From contig JAOIOX010000007.1 in the NCBI GenBank assembly GCA_028140765.1, positions 1-39,297 of the forward strand: a stretch of DNA of 39,297 nucleotides, written 5' to 3'. The translations under genes were made by a program, and so were the position numbers. The first letter of the stretch is position 1; every line of letters begins with the position of its first letter. This DNA is from Prochlorococcus sp. AH-736-N03 (lineage in GTDB: Bacteria; Cyanobacteriota; Cyanobacteriia; PCC-6307; Cyanobiaceae). Below, piece by piece: positions 20,445-29,907 of this stretch. The notes beneath the pieces were generated by a model. That model was given only the letters and a program-made list of their open reading frames with translations. It made no database searches and was not told where the DNA came from.

Positions 20445-21071
20445 TTAATTGTTTGAATTAGAAACTTTATCTTTATTTTCATTGGATTCAGGCCTCATCC
20501 AATCATAAACTTCTTCCGGTAATTTACCAACTCTTGCATCTGAAGCTGGGATTTCATGAGGGTCCATGACACCTTTAGGAAGATAGGCAAGTTCTCTTAG
20601 AGGTTTAACTGAAGGATCTGTTGTAACATTTGTGGGTAGTCTGCCAAGTGCGACATTATCGAAATTTAAATTGTGTCTGTCAAAAGTAGCTAATTCATAT
20701 TCTTCGGTCATTGACAGACAATTAGTTGGGCAATATTCAACACAATTTCCGCAAAAAATACAAACTCCAAAATCTATTGAATAATTTCTAAGTTCCTTTT
20801 TTTTGGTTTCTTTATTCATTACCCAATCAACTACTGGGAGATTTATAGGACATACTCTCACACAAACTTCACAAGCAATGCATTTATCAAATTCATAATG
20901 TATCCTTCCTCTATATCTTTCAGAAGGTATTAATTTTTCATATGGATATTGAACAGTAACTGGTCTTCTTCGAAGATGATCAAAAGTTACCGATATACCA
21001 TTGTATAAATATTTGCCTGCATTAAATGCTTCTTTGATATAGCTATTTATTTGTTGAAGGAAATTGTTCAT
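20445..21071 (-). CDS. ndhI: NAD(P)H-quinone oxidoreductase subunit I (2x[4Fe-4S])
   Basis: [12 protein letters not shown] and [16 protein letters not shown] ferredoxin motifs. Confidence 0.96.
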   Translation of the reverse strand: MNNFLQQINSYIKEAFNAGKYLYNGISVTFDHLRRRPVTVQYPYEKLIPSERYRGRIHYEFDKCIACEVCVRVCPINLPVVDWVMNKETKKKELRNYSIDFGVCIFCGNCVEYCPTNCLSMTEEYELATFDRHNLNFDNVALGRLPTNVTTDPSVKPLRELAYLPKGVMDPHEIPASDARVGKLPEEVYDWMRPESNENKDKVSNSNN

Positions 21072-21116
21072 TTCGAAAAATTCACTTAGTTATTTTATTT
21101 TAGTGGAATAATTTTG

Positions 21117-21140
21117 AATTTAAGTATTTTTACTTAAATT
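21117..21140 (-). repeat. Strong intergenic hairpin between ndhA and ndhI
   Basis: AATTTAAGTA-TTTT-TACTTAAATT: perfect 10-bp arms, 4-nt loop. Confidence 0.65.
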
Positions 21141-22258
21141 TAACCACCAAAGAATTGCGGAAAAGCAAGTTTTAATCCTGCTGTTATCAAAAGATTAGCA
21201 AGAGAAATTGGCAGAAGAAACTTCCATCCTAGATCTAAGAGTTGATCAATTCTTACTCTAGGAGTTGTCCAACGTAATAATATTGCAATAAAAACTAAAA
21301 GATATGCTTTCAGTACGGTCATTACAATTCCTATTGATGCAGTGAAAACCTGAATAAAAGGTGCATTAATAGGTAAATTAAGAAACTTAGCTATTAATTC
21401 AACTGGAATAGGAAAACCCCATCCTCCCAAATAAAGTATTGAAACTAATAGAGCGGAAAGAATTAAATTAATGTAACTACCCAGGTAGAACAATGCAAAT
21501 TTCATCCCTGCATATTCAGTTTGATATCCCGCAACTAATTCTTCTTCAGCTTCAGGTAAGTCAAATGGTAGTCTTTCACATTCTGCAAGAGCACAAATCC
21601 AGAAGACTATAAAACCAACTGGTTGTCTCCAAATATTCCAACTTAGGATTCCAGCACCACTTTGTTGGTTAACAATATCAATAGTACTTAGAGAATTTGT
21701 CATTAGTACGATAGCCAGTACAGATAGAGCTAAAGGAATTTCATAACTTATTGATTGAGCTGCTGCTCTTAATCCCCCCAACAATGAATATTTATTATTT
21801 GATGCATAACCACTCATAAGAAGTCCAATTGGCTGAATACTGCTTAAAGCGATCCATAGGAAAATTCCAATACCAACGTTACTTATCAAAAGGTTTTGTC
21901 CAAAAGGAACGATTAGCCAGGAGAGAATCACTGGAACAAGAACTAATATAGGCCCTGCGGTGAAGAGAATTCCATCCGCTTTAGCAGGAATAATATCCTC
22001 TTTGACAAGTAACTTCAGACCATCTGCAATTGGTTGAAGGACGCCAAGTGCCCCTGCATATTCAGGACCTATTCTTTGTTGAGCAGCAGCAGATATTTTT
22101 CTTTCAAGCCAAACTGTTACCAAAACGCCAACAACTGCCGCTACTAAAACCAAAAGCATAGGTAGAGGGAGCCAAATTATATGAGCGATTTCGCTGGACA
22201 GCCCAAAACCTTGTAAGAATTCATTAAAACTATATTCGAGATCTAATCCGTATTCCAA
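21140..22258 (-). CDS. ndhA: NAD(P)H-quinone oxidoreductase subunit 1
   Basis: NuoH/NdhA signature ([60 protein letters not shown]). Confidence 0.96.
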   Translation of the reverse strand: MEYGLDLEYSFNEFLQGFGLSSEIAHIIWLPLPMLLVLVAAVVGVLVTVWLERKISAAAQQRIGPEYAGALGVLQPIADGLKLLVKEDIIPAKADGILFTAGPILVLVPVILSWLIVPFGQNLLISNVGIGIFLWIALSSIQPIGLLMSGYASNNKYSLLGGLRAAAQSISYEIPLALSVLAIVLMTNSLSTIDIVNQQSGAGILSWNIWRQPVGFIVFWICALAECERLPFDLPEAEEELVAGYQTEYAGMKFALFYLGSYINLILSALLVSILYLGGWGFPIPVELIAKFLNLPINAPFIQVFTASIGIVMTVLKAYLLVFIAILLRWTTPRVRIDQLLDLGWKFLLPISLANLLITAGLKLAFPQFFGG

Positions 22259-22333
22259 AATTTTAATGTTATTTACTTAATAGATTAACTCTTCACAAAC
22301 AATATGTGTGTTTTTTATGAAAAGGTGCAAATA

Positions 22334-23479
22334 TTATTCTCTGTTTTCTAAGCTGATCCAATCTCTTGGTGCTGAACCTGTATAGATTTGCGATGGTCTG
22401 AAAATTCTATTTGCTCCAAGTTGCTCCCTCCAATGAGCTAACCAACCAGCCACTCTAGATATGGCAAAAATTGGAGTAAATAAATCACGAGGAATACCAA
22501 GTTTTCTATAAACAAGGCCAGAATAAAAATCCACGTTAGGGAATATACCCTTAGGTCCAAGTCTTGGTATTGCCTCTGCCTCAAGTGATTTAGCAACTTC
22601 ATACATTTCATCTGCTCCAAATCTAATAAAAAGTTCTTCTGCAAGTTTTTGAAGAATTATTGCTCTGGGATCTTTGACTTTATATTCTCTGTGGCCAAAG
22701 CCCATTATTTTACTTTTATTTTTTATTGCATTATCTAAAAAAGACTCAGCATTTTCTGGGGTTTTAATCTCTTCTAACATCGCAATTACATCCTCGTTTG
22801 CTCCCCCATGCAATGGGCCAGCTAATGTTCCTACTGCAGAGGCGATGACAGCATATGGATCTGTAAGAGTACTTGCAGTCACTCTAGCGCTAAATGTACT
22901 AGCGTTTAAACTATGTTCGGCATGTAGAATTAAGCACCTATCAAAAACTTTTGCGGCTATAGGATCTTGTTCTTTTTCAGTCAACATGTAAAGAAAATTT
23001 GATGAGTAGGTTAGATCATCTCTAGGTTGAATTGGGTCTTGTCCTTTTCTAATAAGTTGGAACGCTGCAATCATTGTGGGTATTTTTGCTATTAGTCTTA
23101 TGACTGCGTTGTAGATGTAATTAGGATCATCTATTGCTCTACGCGAATAGAAGAGCCCCAAAGAAGCTGCACTAGATTGAAGAGCATCCATAGGATGACC
23201 AGTTGCAGGGAAACATTTCATCATATCTCTAACTCTAAAACTTAACCTTCGATGCATCTGAACTTCTTGTTCGAAATCTCTTAGTTGAATAGCTGTGGGC
23301 AATTCACCCCAAATCAATAGGTAAGCGGTTTCTAAAAAACTGCTTTTTTGGGATAGTTCCTCAATGGAATAGCCTCTATACAATAATTTACCTTTGTTGC
23401 CGTCAATATCACATATGGATGAATTAGTAACTGGGACACCCTCTAATCCTGGTTTTAAAATTAGTTTGTTACTATCCAA
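22334..23479 (-). CDS. gltA: Citrate synthase
   Basis: LLYRGYSIEEL, LHAEHSLNASTFSARV, GPLHGGANE, GFGHREYKVKDPRA motifs. Confidence 0.95.
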   Translation of the reverse strand: MDSNKLILKPGLEGVPVTNSSICDIDGNKGKLLYRGYSIEELSQKSSFLETAYLLIWGELPTAIQLRDFEQEVQMHRRLSFRVRDMMKCFPATGHPMDALQSSAASLGLFYSRRAIDDPNYIYNAVIRLIAKIPTMIAAFQLIRKGQDPIQPRDDLTYSSNFLYMLTEKEQDPIAAKVFDRCLILHAEHSLNASTFSARVTASTLTDPYAVIASAVGTLAGPLHGGANEDVIAMLEEIKTPENAESFLDNAIKNKSKIMGFGHREYKVKDPRAIILQKLAEELFIRFGADEMYEVAKSLEAEAIPRLGPKGIFPNVDFYSGLVYRKLGIPRDLFTPIFAISRVAGWLAHWREQLGANRIFRPSQIYTGSAPRDWISLENRE

Positions 23480-23603
23480 TTGCTTAATTCAATATCAAAT
23501 ACTTATAGATTAAAGATAGTCAAATAATTTTTAATTAACCACAAGTTATTAACCTCACGAAAATTTGTATTTATTTTTTTTGAAGCTTTTTTGAATGAGT
23601 TTT

Positions 23604-25070
23604 TTAAAGTATCTTTAAAGTTTTTTCTGTATAAAGAATTGGATTTTTTTCAGGAATAGATTGTCTTATGATTTCTAAAGATTCTCCATTTGATATTTTT
23701 AAAATATTTCTAATTAGAAAATTAAGATCTTGTAAATCAGAAAAATTTTCAATTTTGTTTGAATTTTCATCATTGATATAAACTGTTGCATTTAGAAAAG
23801 CGGATTCATCTTTATTACTTTTTAGGTTAAAAAATTTTTTTGAGATTGTTTCTAGTTTTTCATCATCAATTAAATAATTACTTATAATTTGTAAACCTTC
23901 TGATTCTATTGAATAGATATTTTCATAAGTTAATTGTTTTATTACATTGTCTTTTTCTTCAAGAATATCTTTTGAATATATCGAGTAAATATCTTTATTA
24001 TTTTTCAAAGTATATTTGTTAAAATCTTTTAGTTTTTTAAAAGCACTTAAATTAAATTCGTCTTCAGTACTTTTTTCAAATGTAATAAGCCAATCTTTTT
24101 TTGAATTGAGAATTAATATGTCTTGATTTACATTTTTATTAAACTCTTCAAAAAAACTTAGTTCAAAATCATTTATTAAAGGTTTTAGGTATTTGTCAAA
24201 ATTTTTTATATTACTAAAAATTGAAACTTCAGAATTTTCTGCATTCCTATTTTCTTTATTTATTAGCTTATCGTAAGTAAGAATATCAATATTTTTTTTA
24301 TTATTTAGTAAAAATGATTTTAAAATTAAATTATTATTTTTTAAGTCAAATGTTGTAGCTATAATATCTTCATTATTCTCAGTAAAAATTTCTTTATTAA
24401 AGAATTTACTTTCCCAAATTTTATTTGTAAATAATATATTTTTTTCGTTTTTTAGTCCAAAAAGTTCTCCCTCATGTTGAAATTTTTTTTCTTTAAAATC
24501 ATTACTAGAGTTAATACTATTTTTGATCAATTTTTTATCAGATGAAGCAATTATATAATTATCGTCGGTTCGGTATATATATTTAAGGAAATTTATTTTG
24601 TTTTCTCTATTAATTGAAATTATCTCATCAATCTGATCAATTTTATTAGGCAAATTTAATAAATCGTCTATTGTTTTTTCTGGCTTAATTTTAAAAACAA
24701 TCAAAATATCATCTTTAAGCTTTTTATTATTTTCAAAAGTAGAGATTATAAGTTCATTATTATAAATATCTTCTAATTTATTGTTGCCTAGATCTATTCC
24801 TAAGTAATCTAATATAGAGTCTTTTATTAAAACAAAGTTATCTTTATTTGTTGGATTTTTATCCTTTTCATTATTATTAAAAATATTAAAACTATCTGAA
24901 TTTGATATAAATAATAATTTTTTGTTTTCAGGTATATATTTTAAGATATTTAATTGCTCAATATTTGTACTTTGCTCCTTATTCTTATTAGGAGATACTT
25001 TTTTAAAACCAAAAAAAAGTAATAAAGATAATAATATTATTATTGCTACTACTCTAAGTTTCATTATCAA
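23604..25070 (-). CDS. DUF3352-like secreted/membrane-anchored protein
   Basis: 488-aa ORF, N-terminal signal/anchor (LRVVAIIILLSLLLFFGF), K/N-rich DUF3352-type sequence (YIPENKKLLFISNSDSFNIF). Confidence 0.65.
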   Translation of the reverse strand: MIMKLRVVAIIILLSLLLFFGFKKVSPNKNKEQSTNIEQLNILKYIPENKKLLFISNSDSFNIFNNNEKDKNPTNKDNFVLIKDSILDYLGIDLGNNKLEDIYNNELIISTFENNKKLKDDILIVFKIKPEKTIDDLLNLPNKIDQIDEIISINRENKINFLKYIYRTDDNYIIASSDKKLIKNSINSSNDFKEKKFQHEGELFGLKNEKNILFTNKIWESKFFNKEIFTENNEDIIATTFDLKNNNLILKSFLLNNKKNIDILTYDKLINKENRNAENSEVSIFSNIKNFDKYLKPLINDFELSFFEEFNKNVNQDILILNSKKDWLITFEKSTEDEFNLSAFKKLKDFNKYTLKNNKDIYSIYSKDILEEKDNVIKQLTYENIYSIESEGLQIISNYLIDDEKLETISKKFFNLKSNKDESAFLNATVYINDENSNKIENFSDLQDLNFLIRNILKISNGESLEIIRQSIPEKNPILYTEKTLKIL

Positions 25071-25153
25071 TGTTTATTTTTATTTTTAACAATAAACTTA
25101 CTGCTGCAACTTAATTTATTAAATTGTAAATAACACATAATTTATCCTATAAA

Positions 25154-25504
25154 TTGGGAAGTTATCCAAAATCTATAAATGCTTCTAGTCTCAATGATTG
25201 GTTTAATTCTGAGAAGGAAGACCCAGTCTTGATTGATGTAAGAGAGCAGTCAGAGCTTGAATTAGCTCGTTTCTCAAAAGAATTTTTACATATACCAATT
25301 AGTAAAGTCACCTGTGAATATGTTGAAGAAATATTTGCTGATTTTTTAGACAGAGAAATTGTTGTTAGCTGTCATGCAGGAATAAGAAGTTATAACTTTT
25401 GTCAGTGGTGCTTAGATAATAATATTGTTAGTGAAATATGGAATTTGGAGGAGGGTATTGATGGATGGAGTAGATATATTGACCCTTCAATACCAAGGTA
25501 TTAA
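25154..25504 (+). CDS. Rhodanese-like domain protein
   Basis: PVLIDVREQSELELARF and active-site VVSCHAGIRSYNFCQWC. Confidence 0.88.
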   Translation: MGSYPKSINASSLNDWFNSEKEDPVLIDVREQSELELARFSKEFLHIPISKVTCEYVEEIFADFLDREIVVSCHAGIRSYNFCQWCLDNNIVSEIWNLEEGIDGWSRYIDPSIPRY

Positions 25505-26749
25505 TTAAATATCTAATGAAGATGCAACAGTATTAACATCTTTGTCGCCTCTTCCAGAGCAATTAATAACTATATGAGTATCTTTTTCAAGAGTAGGGCA
25601 TAATTTATCTAACCAAGCAAAGGCATGGGAAGTTTCAAGTGCAGGTATAATTCCTTCTAGTTCACTAACAAGTTTTAAAGCGTCTAAAGCTTCTTGATCT
25701 GTGACTGATCCATATTCTGCTCTACCTATTTCTTTTAAATGGCTATGTTCAGGTCCTACTCCAGGGTAATCTAAACCTGCACTTATTGAGTGAGCTTCTT
25801 GTACTTGACCATTATCATCTTGCAAGAGAAGACTCATTGATCCATGCAAAATTCCAACTGACCCTTTAGTGATAGTGGCAGCATGTTTGTCTGTATCAAC
25901 TCCGCTTCCTGCAGCTTCAACTCCAATAAGACGCACAGAAGTTTCTTTAACAAAAGGATGGAAAAGCCCCATTGCATTTGATCCCCCACCTACACAAGCA
26001 AGCAAAATATCGGGGAAAGATCCAAATGATTCTAAACATTGTTTTTTTGTTTCTTCACCTATAACTGCATGAAAATCTCGCACAATCTTTGGGAAAGGGT
26101 GTGGGCCGGCAACAGATCCTAAAATGTAGTGTGTGGTTTCGACATTAGAAACCCAATCTCTAATGGCTTCACTCGTGGCATCCTTAAGTGTTGCAGTTCC
26201 AGAATTTACAACTTTAACTTCAGCTCCTAGAAGTTTCATTCTGAAAACGTTAAGGGATTGCCTTTTTATATCTTCAGCACCCATGTAGATAATACATTTC
26301 AAGCCAAATCTCGCACAAACAGTAGCAGTAGCAACTCCGTGCTGACCTGCTCCAGTTTCTGCAATTATTCTTTTTTTGCCCATCCTTATTGCAAGTAAAG
26401 CTTGTCCGAGGGCATTATTAATTTTGTGAGCCCCAGTATGATTTAAATCTTCTCTTTTAAGCCATATTCTAGGAGTTGCTTGTTTAGTTTTGTAATGTTC
26501 AGTAAGTCTTTTGGCTTCATAAAGTGGTGTTTCTCTTCCTACATAAGTCTTAAGGAGATGATTTAATTCTTCTACAAAAAGTTTATCTTTCCATGCATTA
26601 GATGCAGCTGTTTCAAGCTCAAAAAGAGCAGGCATTAGCGTTTCAGGAACATATTGACCACCATATTTTCCAAATCTTCCCTCTTTGGAGGGTTGATTTA
26701 AATCCTCATTTTTATAGTTCTGATCTTTGCGAGAAAATGTACTTACCAC
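25505..26749 (-). CDS. trpB: Tryptophan synthase beta chain
   Basis: [42 protein letters not shown]-lysine motif, [12 protein letters not shown]. Confidence 0.97.
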   Translation of the reverse strand: MVSTFSRKDQNYKNEDLNQPSKEGRFGKYGGQYVPETLMPALFELETAASNAWKDKLFVEELNHLLKTYVGRETPLYEAKRLTEHYKTKQATPRIWLKREDLNHTGAHKINNALGQALLAIRMGKKRIIAETGAGQHGVATATVCARFGLKCIIYMGAEDIKRQSLNVFRMKLLGAEVKVVNSGTATLKDATSEAIRDWVSNVETTHYILGSVAGPHPFPKIVRDFHAVIGEETKKQCLESFGSFPDILLACVGGGSNAMGLFHPFVKETSVRLIGVEAAGSGVDTDKHAATITKGSVGILHGSMSLLLQDDNGQVQEAHSISAGLDYPGVGPEHSHLKEIGRAEYGSVTDQEALDALKLVSELEGIIPALETSHAFAWLDKLCPTLEKDTHIVINCSGRGDKDVNTVASSLDI

Positions 26750-26797
26750 TTTTTCTATAGAATAAGTATTAACTAACTATAGATTATATTGAAAATA

Positions 26798-27109
26798 ATG
26801 GGAAAAAAGAATTGGATCGAATTTGATAATCAAGAAAAAAAATCTGAAGAAATAGCTAAGGTAAATACTTTTGATAAAAGATCAAAAATAAATATTTCAA
26901 AACAAAAAAAAGGTAAAAAGGGTAAGACTATTACTTTAATTAGAGGGTTAGGGACTGAGGATGAAATCTTATTAAAAGAATTACTAAAAAAAATTAAAGT
27001 TTTTTGTGGTACTGGGGGAACATTAATTGATAGTAATATCCAGTTACAGGGTGATATGGTATCGAAATCAATTGAGTTTCTTCGTAAAGAGGGATTTCAT
27101 AATTTATGA
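26798..27109 (+). CDS. SUI1/eIF1-like translation initiation factor family protein
   Basis: KGKTITLIRGL, LLKKIKVFCGTGGTL, IQLQGDMVSKSIEFLRKEGF; ATG 26798 preferred to TTG 26789. Confidence 0.88.
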   Translation: MGKKNWIEFDNQEKKSEEIAKVNTFDKRSKINISKQKKGKKGKTITLIRGLGTEDEILLKELLKKIKVFCGTGGTLIDSNIQLQGDMVSKSIEFLRKEGFHNL

Positions 27110-27139
27110 AGCAAGGGTTAGGATAGGTTTTTAATTTTG

Positions 27140-27775
27140 ATGTTGCAAAAAATGAAAGAACAAGAACAAACAAAGTCAACCAATATAAAGTGGCACAACT
27201 TAACTATTGATAGAGAAAAGTTAGAGAAAATGAGAGGTCATAAAGGTATGGTTATCTGGTTTACCGGTTTATCTGGTTCTGGTAAAAGTACTTTGGCCAA
27301 CGCTTTAAATGAATTTTTACACTTAGATGGTTTTTCGACTTATGTGTTGGATGGAGATAATATAAGACACGGTTTATGTAAAGATCTTGGTTTTTCGGAT
27401 GAAGATAGAGAAGAAAATATAAGAAGAATTGGTGAAGTTGCGAATTTATTTATGAATGCTGGGATCATAACTATTACAGCATTTGTTTCGCCATTTATTA
27501 GCGATAGAGATAAGGTGAGAAAAATTATTGGATCTAAGGATTTTATTGAAGTTTATTGTGCTGCAGATATCACAGTTTGCGAAAATAGGGATACTAAAGG
27601 TCTTTATAAGAAAGCTCGTTTGGGTGAAATTAAGGAATTTACAGGGATTTCTAGTCCATATGAAGCTCCTCATAATCCTGAAATTGTTGTTGATACAGGT
27701 TCGTTAGATTTAAAAGATTCCGTTGAAAAAGTTATTAACTACCTCAAAAAAGAAAACTTTCTTAACAAGGCCTAA
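27140..27775 (+). CDS. cysC: Adenylylsulfate kinase
   Basis: VIWFTGLSGSGKSTLANAL P-loop, YVLDGDNIRHGLCKDLGFS. Confidence 0.94.
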   Translation: MLQKMKEQEQTKSTNIKWHNLTIDREKLEKMRGHKGMVIWFTGLSGSGKSTLANALNEFLHLDGFSTYVLDGDNIRHGLCKDLGFSDEDREENIRRIGEVANLFMNAGIITITAFVSPFISDRDKVRKIIGSKDFIEVYCAADITVCENRDTKGLYKKARLGEIKEFTGISSPYEAPHNPEIVVDTGSLDLKDSVEKVINYLKKENFLNKA

Positions 27776-27790
27776 TAGAAAAATATTAGT

Positions 27791-28327
27791 TCATTTATTT
27801 TGAAGATAATTGTCAGGTCCAATAGTTGATAACTTATTATTTTTATTTCTTACCTGTGTATGTAAATTTTCTCGGAATTCTTTTAAATTTTTCTTTATGG
27901 ATTCATCAAATAAACTTATTATCTCTATTGCCAATAATCCAGCGTTCTGTCCTCCATTAATTGCAACTGTTGCAACTGGAATTCCAGAGGGCATTTGAAC
28001 GATTGATAAAAGAGAGTCAATTCCCTTCAGTGTCTTACTCTCTACTGGTACTCCAATTACAGGAATGCAAGTTATGGATGCCAGCATTCCTGGAAGATGA
28101 GCAGCACCCCCAGCACCGGCAATTATTACTTTTATGTTTTCTGATTCTGCATTTTTTGCATATTCCATCATTTCAATAGGTGTTCGATGAGCAGAAAGTA
28201 TACAAACTTCAGTTTTAATTCTAAATTCTCTTAAAATATCAATGGCTGGTTTCAATGTATTTAAATCTGAATCACTACCCATTACGACAGCAATTTTATA
28301 AATTTCTTTAGAATTTAATTCTGACAA
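27791..28327 (-). CDS. purE: 5-(carboxyamino)imidazole ribonucleotide mutase (PurE)
   Basis: VVMGSDSDLNTL, LSAHRTP, IAGAGGAAHLPGMLAS motifs. Confidence 0.95.
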   Translation of the reverse strand: MSELNSKEIYKIAVVMGSDSDLNTLKPAIDILREFRIKTEVCILSAHRTPIEMMEYAKNAESENIKVIIAGAGGAAHLPGMLASITCIPVIGVPVESKTLKGIDSLLSIVQMPSGIPVATVAINGGQNAGLLAIEIISLFDESIKKNLKEFRENLHTQVRNKNNKLSTIGPDNYLQNK

Positions 28328-28348
28328 AATAACAAATCAATTCTTTCC

Positions 28349-28354
28349 TATAAT
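28349..28354 (+). promoter_or_regulatory. Candidate -10 element upstream of chlM
   Basis: Perfect TATAAT 63 nt upstream of the chlM ATG; no well-spaced -35 seen. Confidence 0.5.
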
Positions 28355-28377
28355 GGCGCGCAATTAATTTGGCGCCA
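28354..28377. promoter_or_regulatory. GC-rich inverted repeat in chlM/purE intergenic region
   Basis: TGGCGC-N12-GCGCCA, right arm within palindrome TGGCGCCA (28370-28377), immediately downstream of TATAAT. Confidence 0.5.
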
Positions 28378-28386
28378 GTTAGTTAG

Positions 28387-28409
28387 TATGAAAAGAATAA
28401 ATTTTCATA
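28387..28409 (+). repeat. Inverted repeat in chlM leader adjacent to start codon
   Basis: TATGAAAA-GAATAAA-TTTTCATA, perfect 8-bp arms ending 7 nt before ATG. Confidence 0.5.
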
Positions 28410-28416
28410 GAATATT

Positions 28417-29118
28417 ATGACGTCAAATAAGATTATCGAAAAAAGTGAAGTCAGGGAGTATTTTAATGGTACTGGCTTTGAGAGATGGAATAAAATTTAC
28501 AGCAAATCTGATGAAATTAATACAGTTCAGAAAAATATTAGAAAAGGACATCAAAAAACTGTAGATGATGTAGTCTCATACATTAAAAATTATCCTGAAC
28601 TAACAAAAAAAAGTTATTGTGATGCAGGCTGTGGTGTAGGAAGTCTTTCCATACCTTTACTAAGACTCGGTATAAAAGAACTACAGATGAGCGATATTTC
28701 TTCTGAAATGATTAAAGAAACAAAAAAACGCATTGATGAATTAGGCTTGAATCAAGGTAAAGTAAAATATGAAGTCTGTGATCTGGAAAAATTAAAAGGT
28801 TTATTTGATGTTGTAGTTTGTTTGGATGTATTTATTCATTATCCTCAACCGGTCGCAGAAGAAATGGTCCAACATCTATGCGATTTAAGCAAAGAGAAAC
28901 TAATCGTTAGCTTTGCTCCTTATACCCCAGTTCTTGCTGTTCTAAAAAATATTGGAAAATTATTTCCTGGGCCAAGTAAAACTACAAGAGCATATACATT
29001 GAAAGAAAAGGGTATTATTAATGCTGCCAAAGAAAGAGGATTTAAAGTTGTTAAAAAGAAATTAAATCAAGCTCCTTTTTATTTTTCAAAACTAATTGAA
29101 TTCGAAAAAATTAAATAA
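28417..29118 (+). CDS. chlM: Magnesium-protoporphyrin IX methyltransferase
   Basis: SAM-dependent methyltransferase motif YCDAGCGVGSLSIPL; VREYFNGTGFERWNKIY and FPGPSKTTRAY typical of ChlM/BchM. Confidence 0.93.
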   Translation: MTSNKIIEKSEVREYFNGTGFERWNKIYSKSDEINTVQKNIRKGHQKTVDDVVSYIKNYPELTKKSYCDAGCGVGSLSIPLLRLGIKELQMSDISSEMIKETKKRIDELGLNQGKVKYEVCDLEKLKGLFDVVVCLDVFIHYPQPVAEEMVQHLCDLSKEKLIVSFAPYTPVLAVLKNIGKLFPGPSKTTRAYTLKEKGIINAAKERGFKVVKKKLNQAPFYFSKLIEFEKIK

Positions 29119-29119
29119 T

Positions 29120-29848
29120 TTATTTTACTAAATGATTTTCAAGTGCATAACGAACTAATTCTGTTCGACTTGATGTACCTGTTTTGATAAAAAGTCTACT
29201 CACATATTTCTCAACATTTCTAATAGATGTTTCAAGCTGCCTTGCAATTTCTTTGTTCATCAGCCCCTCTGCTACTAGTTGAAGCACACTTGCTTCTCTA
29301 GGAGTGAAACTAGGAAGATTTATTTTATTTTCTGGATTAGTCTGGTTTTGGTCTGTGAGCATAGATTTTATTTCAGTAATTTGTTTTGCCATTTTGCTTA
29401 CGTCAATATCTGCGAATCGTGCCGCTTCTTTTAATAATCGTTCTTGTCTGTTGATTACATTTTTGACTCTTGCAGCTAATTCATCGGGATCGAAAGGTTT
29501 GGAAATATAATCATCAACACCTGCAAGATAACCTTCTGTTCTGTCTAGGGTCATTCCTTTTGCAGTTAGAAAAATTACTGGAGTTCCTCCTAATTTTTCA
29601 TCCTCTCTAATTTTTTCTAATAAAGCATAACCGTTGGCTCGAGGCATCATAACATCGCTAATTATCAAATCGGGGAAGACTGTTTGAGCTTTTTCCCATC
29701 CATCCTCTCCATCAACTGCAATAAATATTTCAAAGCCTTCATCTTCTAAAAATGTTTTAACAGCTGTTCTTAAACCAGGCTCATCATCAACTAATAAAAT
29801 TCTCGATTTTCTTACCGGTTCATTATTTATTTGATTAATTTCATTCAT
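29120..29848 (-). CDS. NarL/LuxR-type two-component response regulator (Ycf29-like)
   Basis: Receiver (RILLVDDEPGLR, DLIISDVMMPRANGY, FLTAKG, GVDDYISKPF) plus LuxR HTH (FTPREASVLQLVAEGLMNKEIARQL). Confidence 0.92.
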   Translation of the reverse strand: MNEINQINNEPVRKSRILLVDDEPGLRTAVKTFLEDEGFEIFIAVDGEDGWEKAQTVFPDLIISDVMMPRANGYALLEKIREDEKLGGTPVIFLTAKGMTLDRTEGYLAGVDDYISKPFDPDELAARVKNVINRQERLLKEAARFADIDVSKMAKQITEIKSMLTDQNQTNPENKINLPSFTPREASVLQLVAEGLMNKEIARQLETSIRNVEKYVSRLFIKTGTSSRTELVRYALENHLVK

Positions 29849-29907
29849 TTTTTTAATTCTTTAATTTGATTTTCTAGTAATAAACAGAATTTTATATACT
29901 AAACATA

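Noticed and set aside
22674-22991. 105-aa plus-strand ORF opposite gltA
   Set aside because: Antisense shadow of highly conserved citrate synthase; no family match recognised.
23480-23603. Possible ncRNA in the 124-bp gap upstream of gltA
   Set aside because: No tRNA-like or conserved fold visible; low-complexity AT sequence consistent with promoter/3' UTR.
23603-23619. TTTAAAG-TAT-CTTTAAA hairpin at the DUF3352 stop codon as a terminator
   Set aside because: Only A/T-rich 7-bp arms; followed by an A-run rather than a U-run in the transcribed direction; expected fairly often by chance at this composition.
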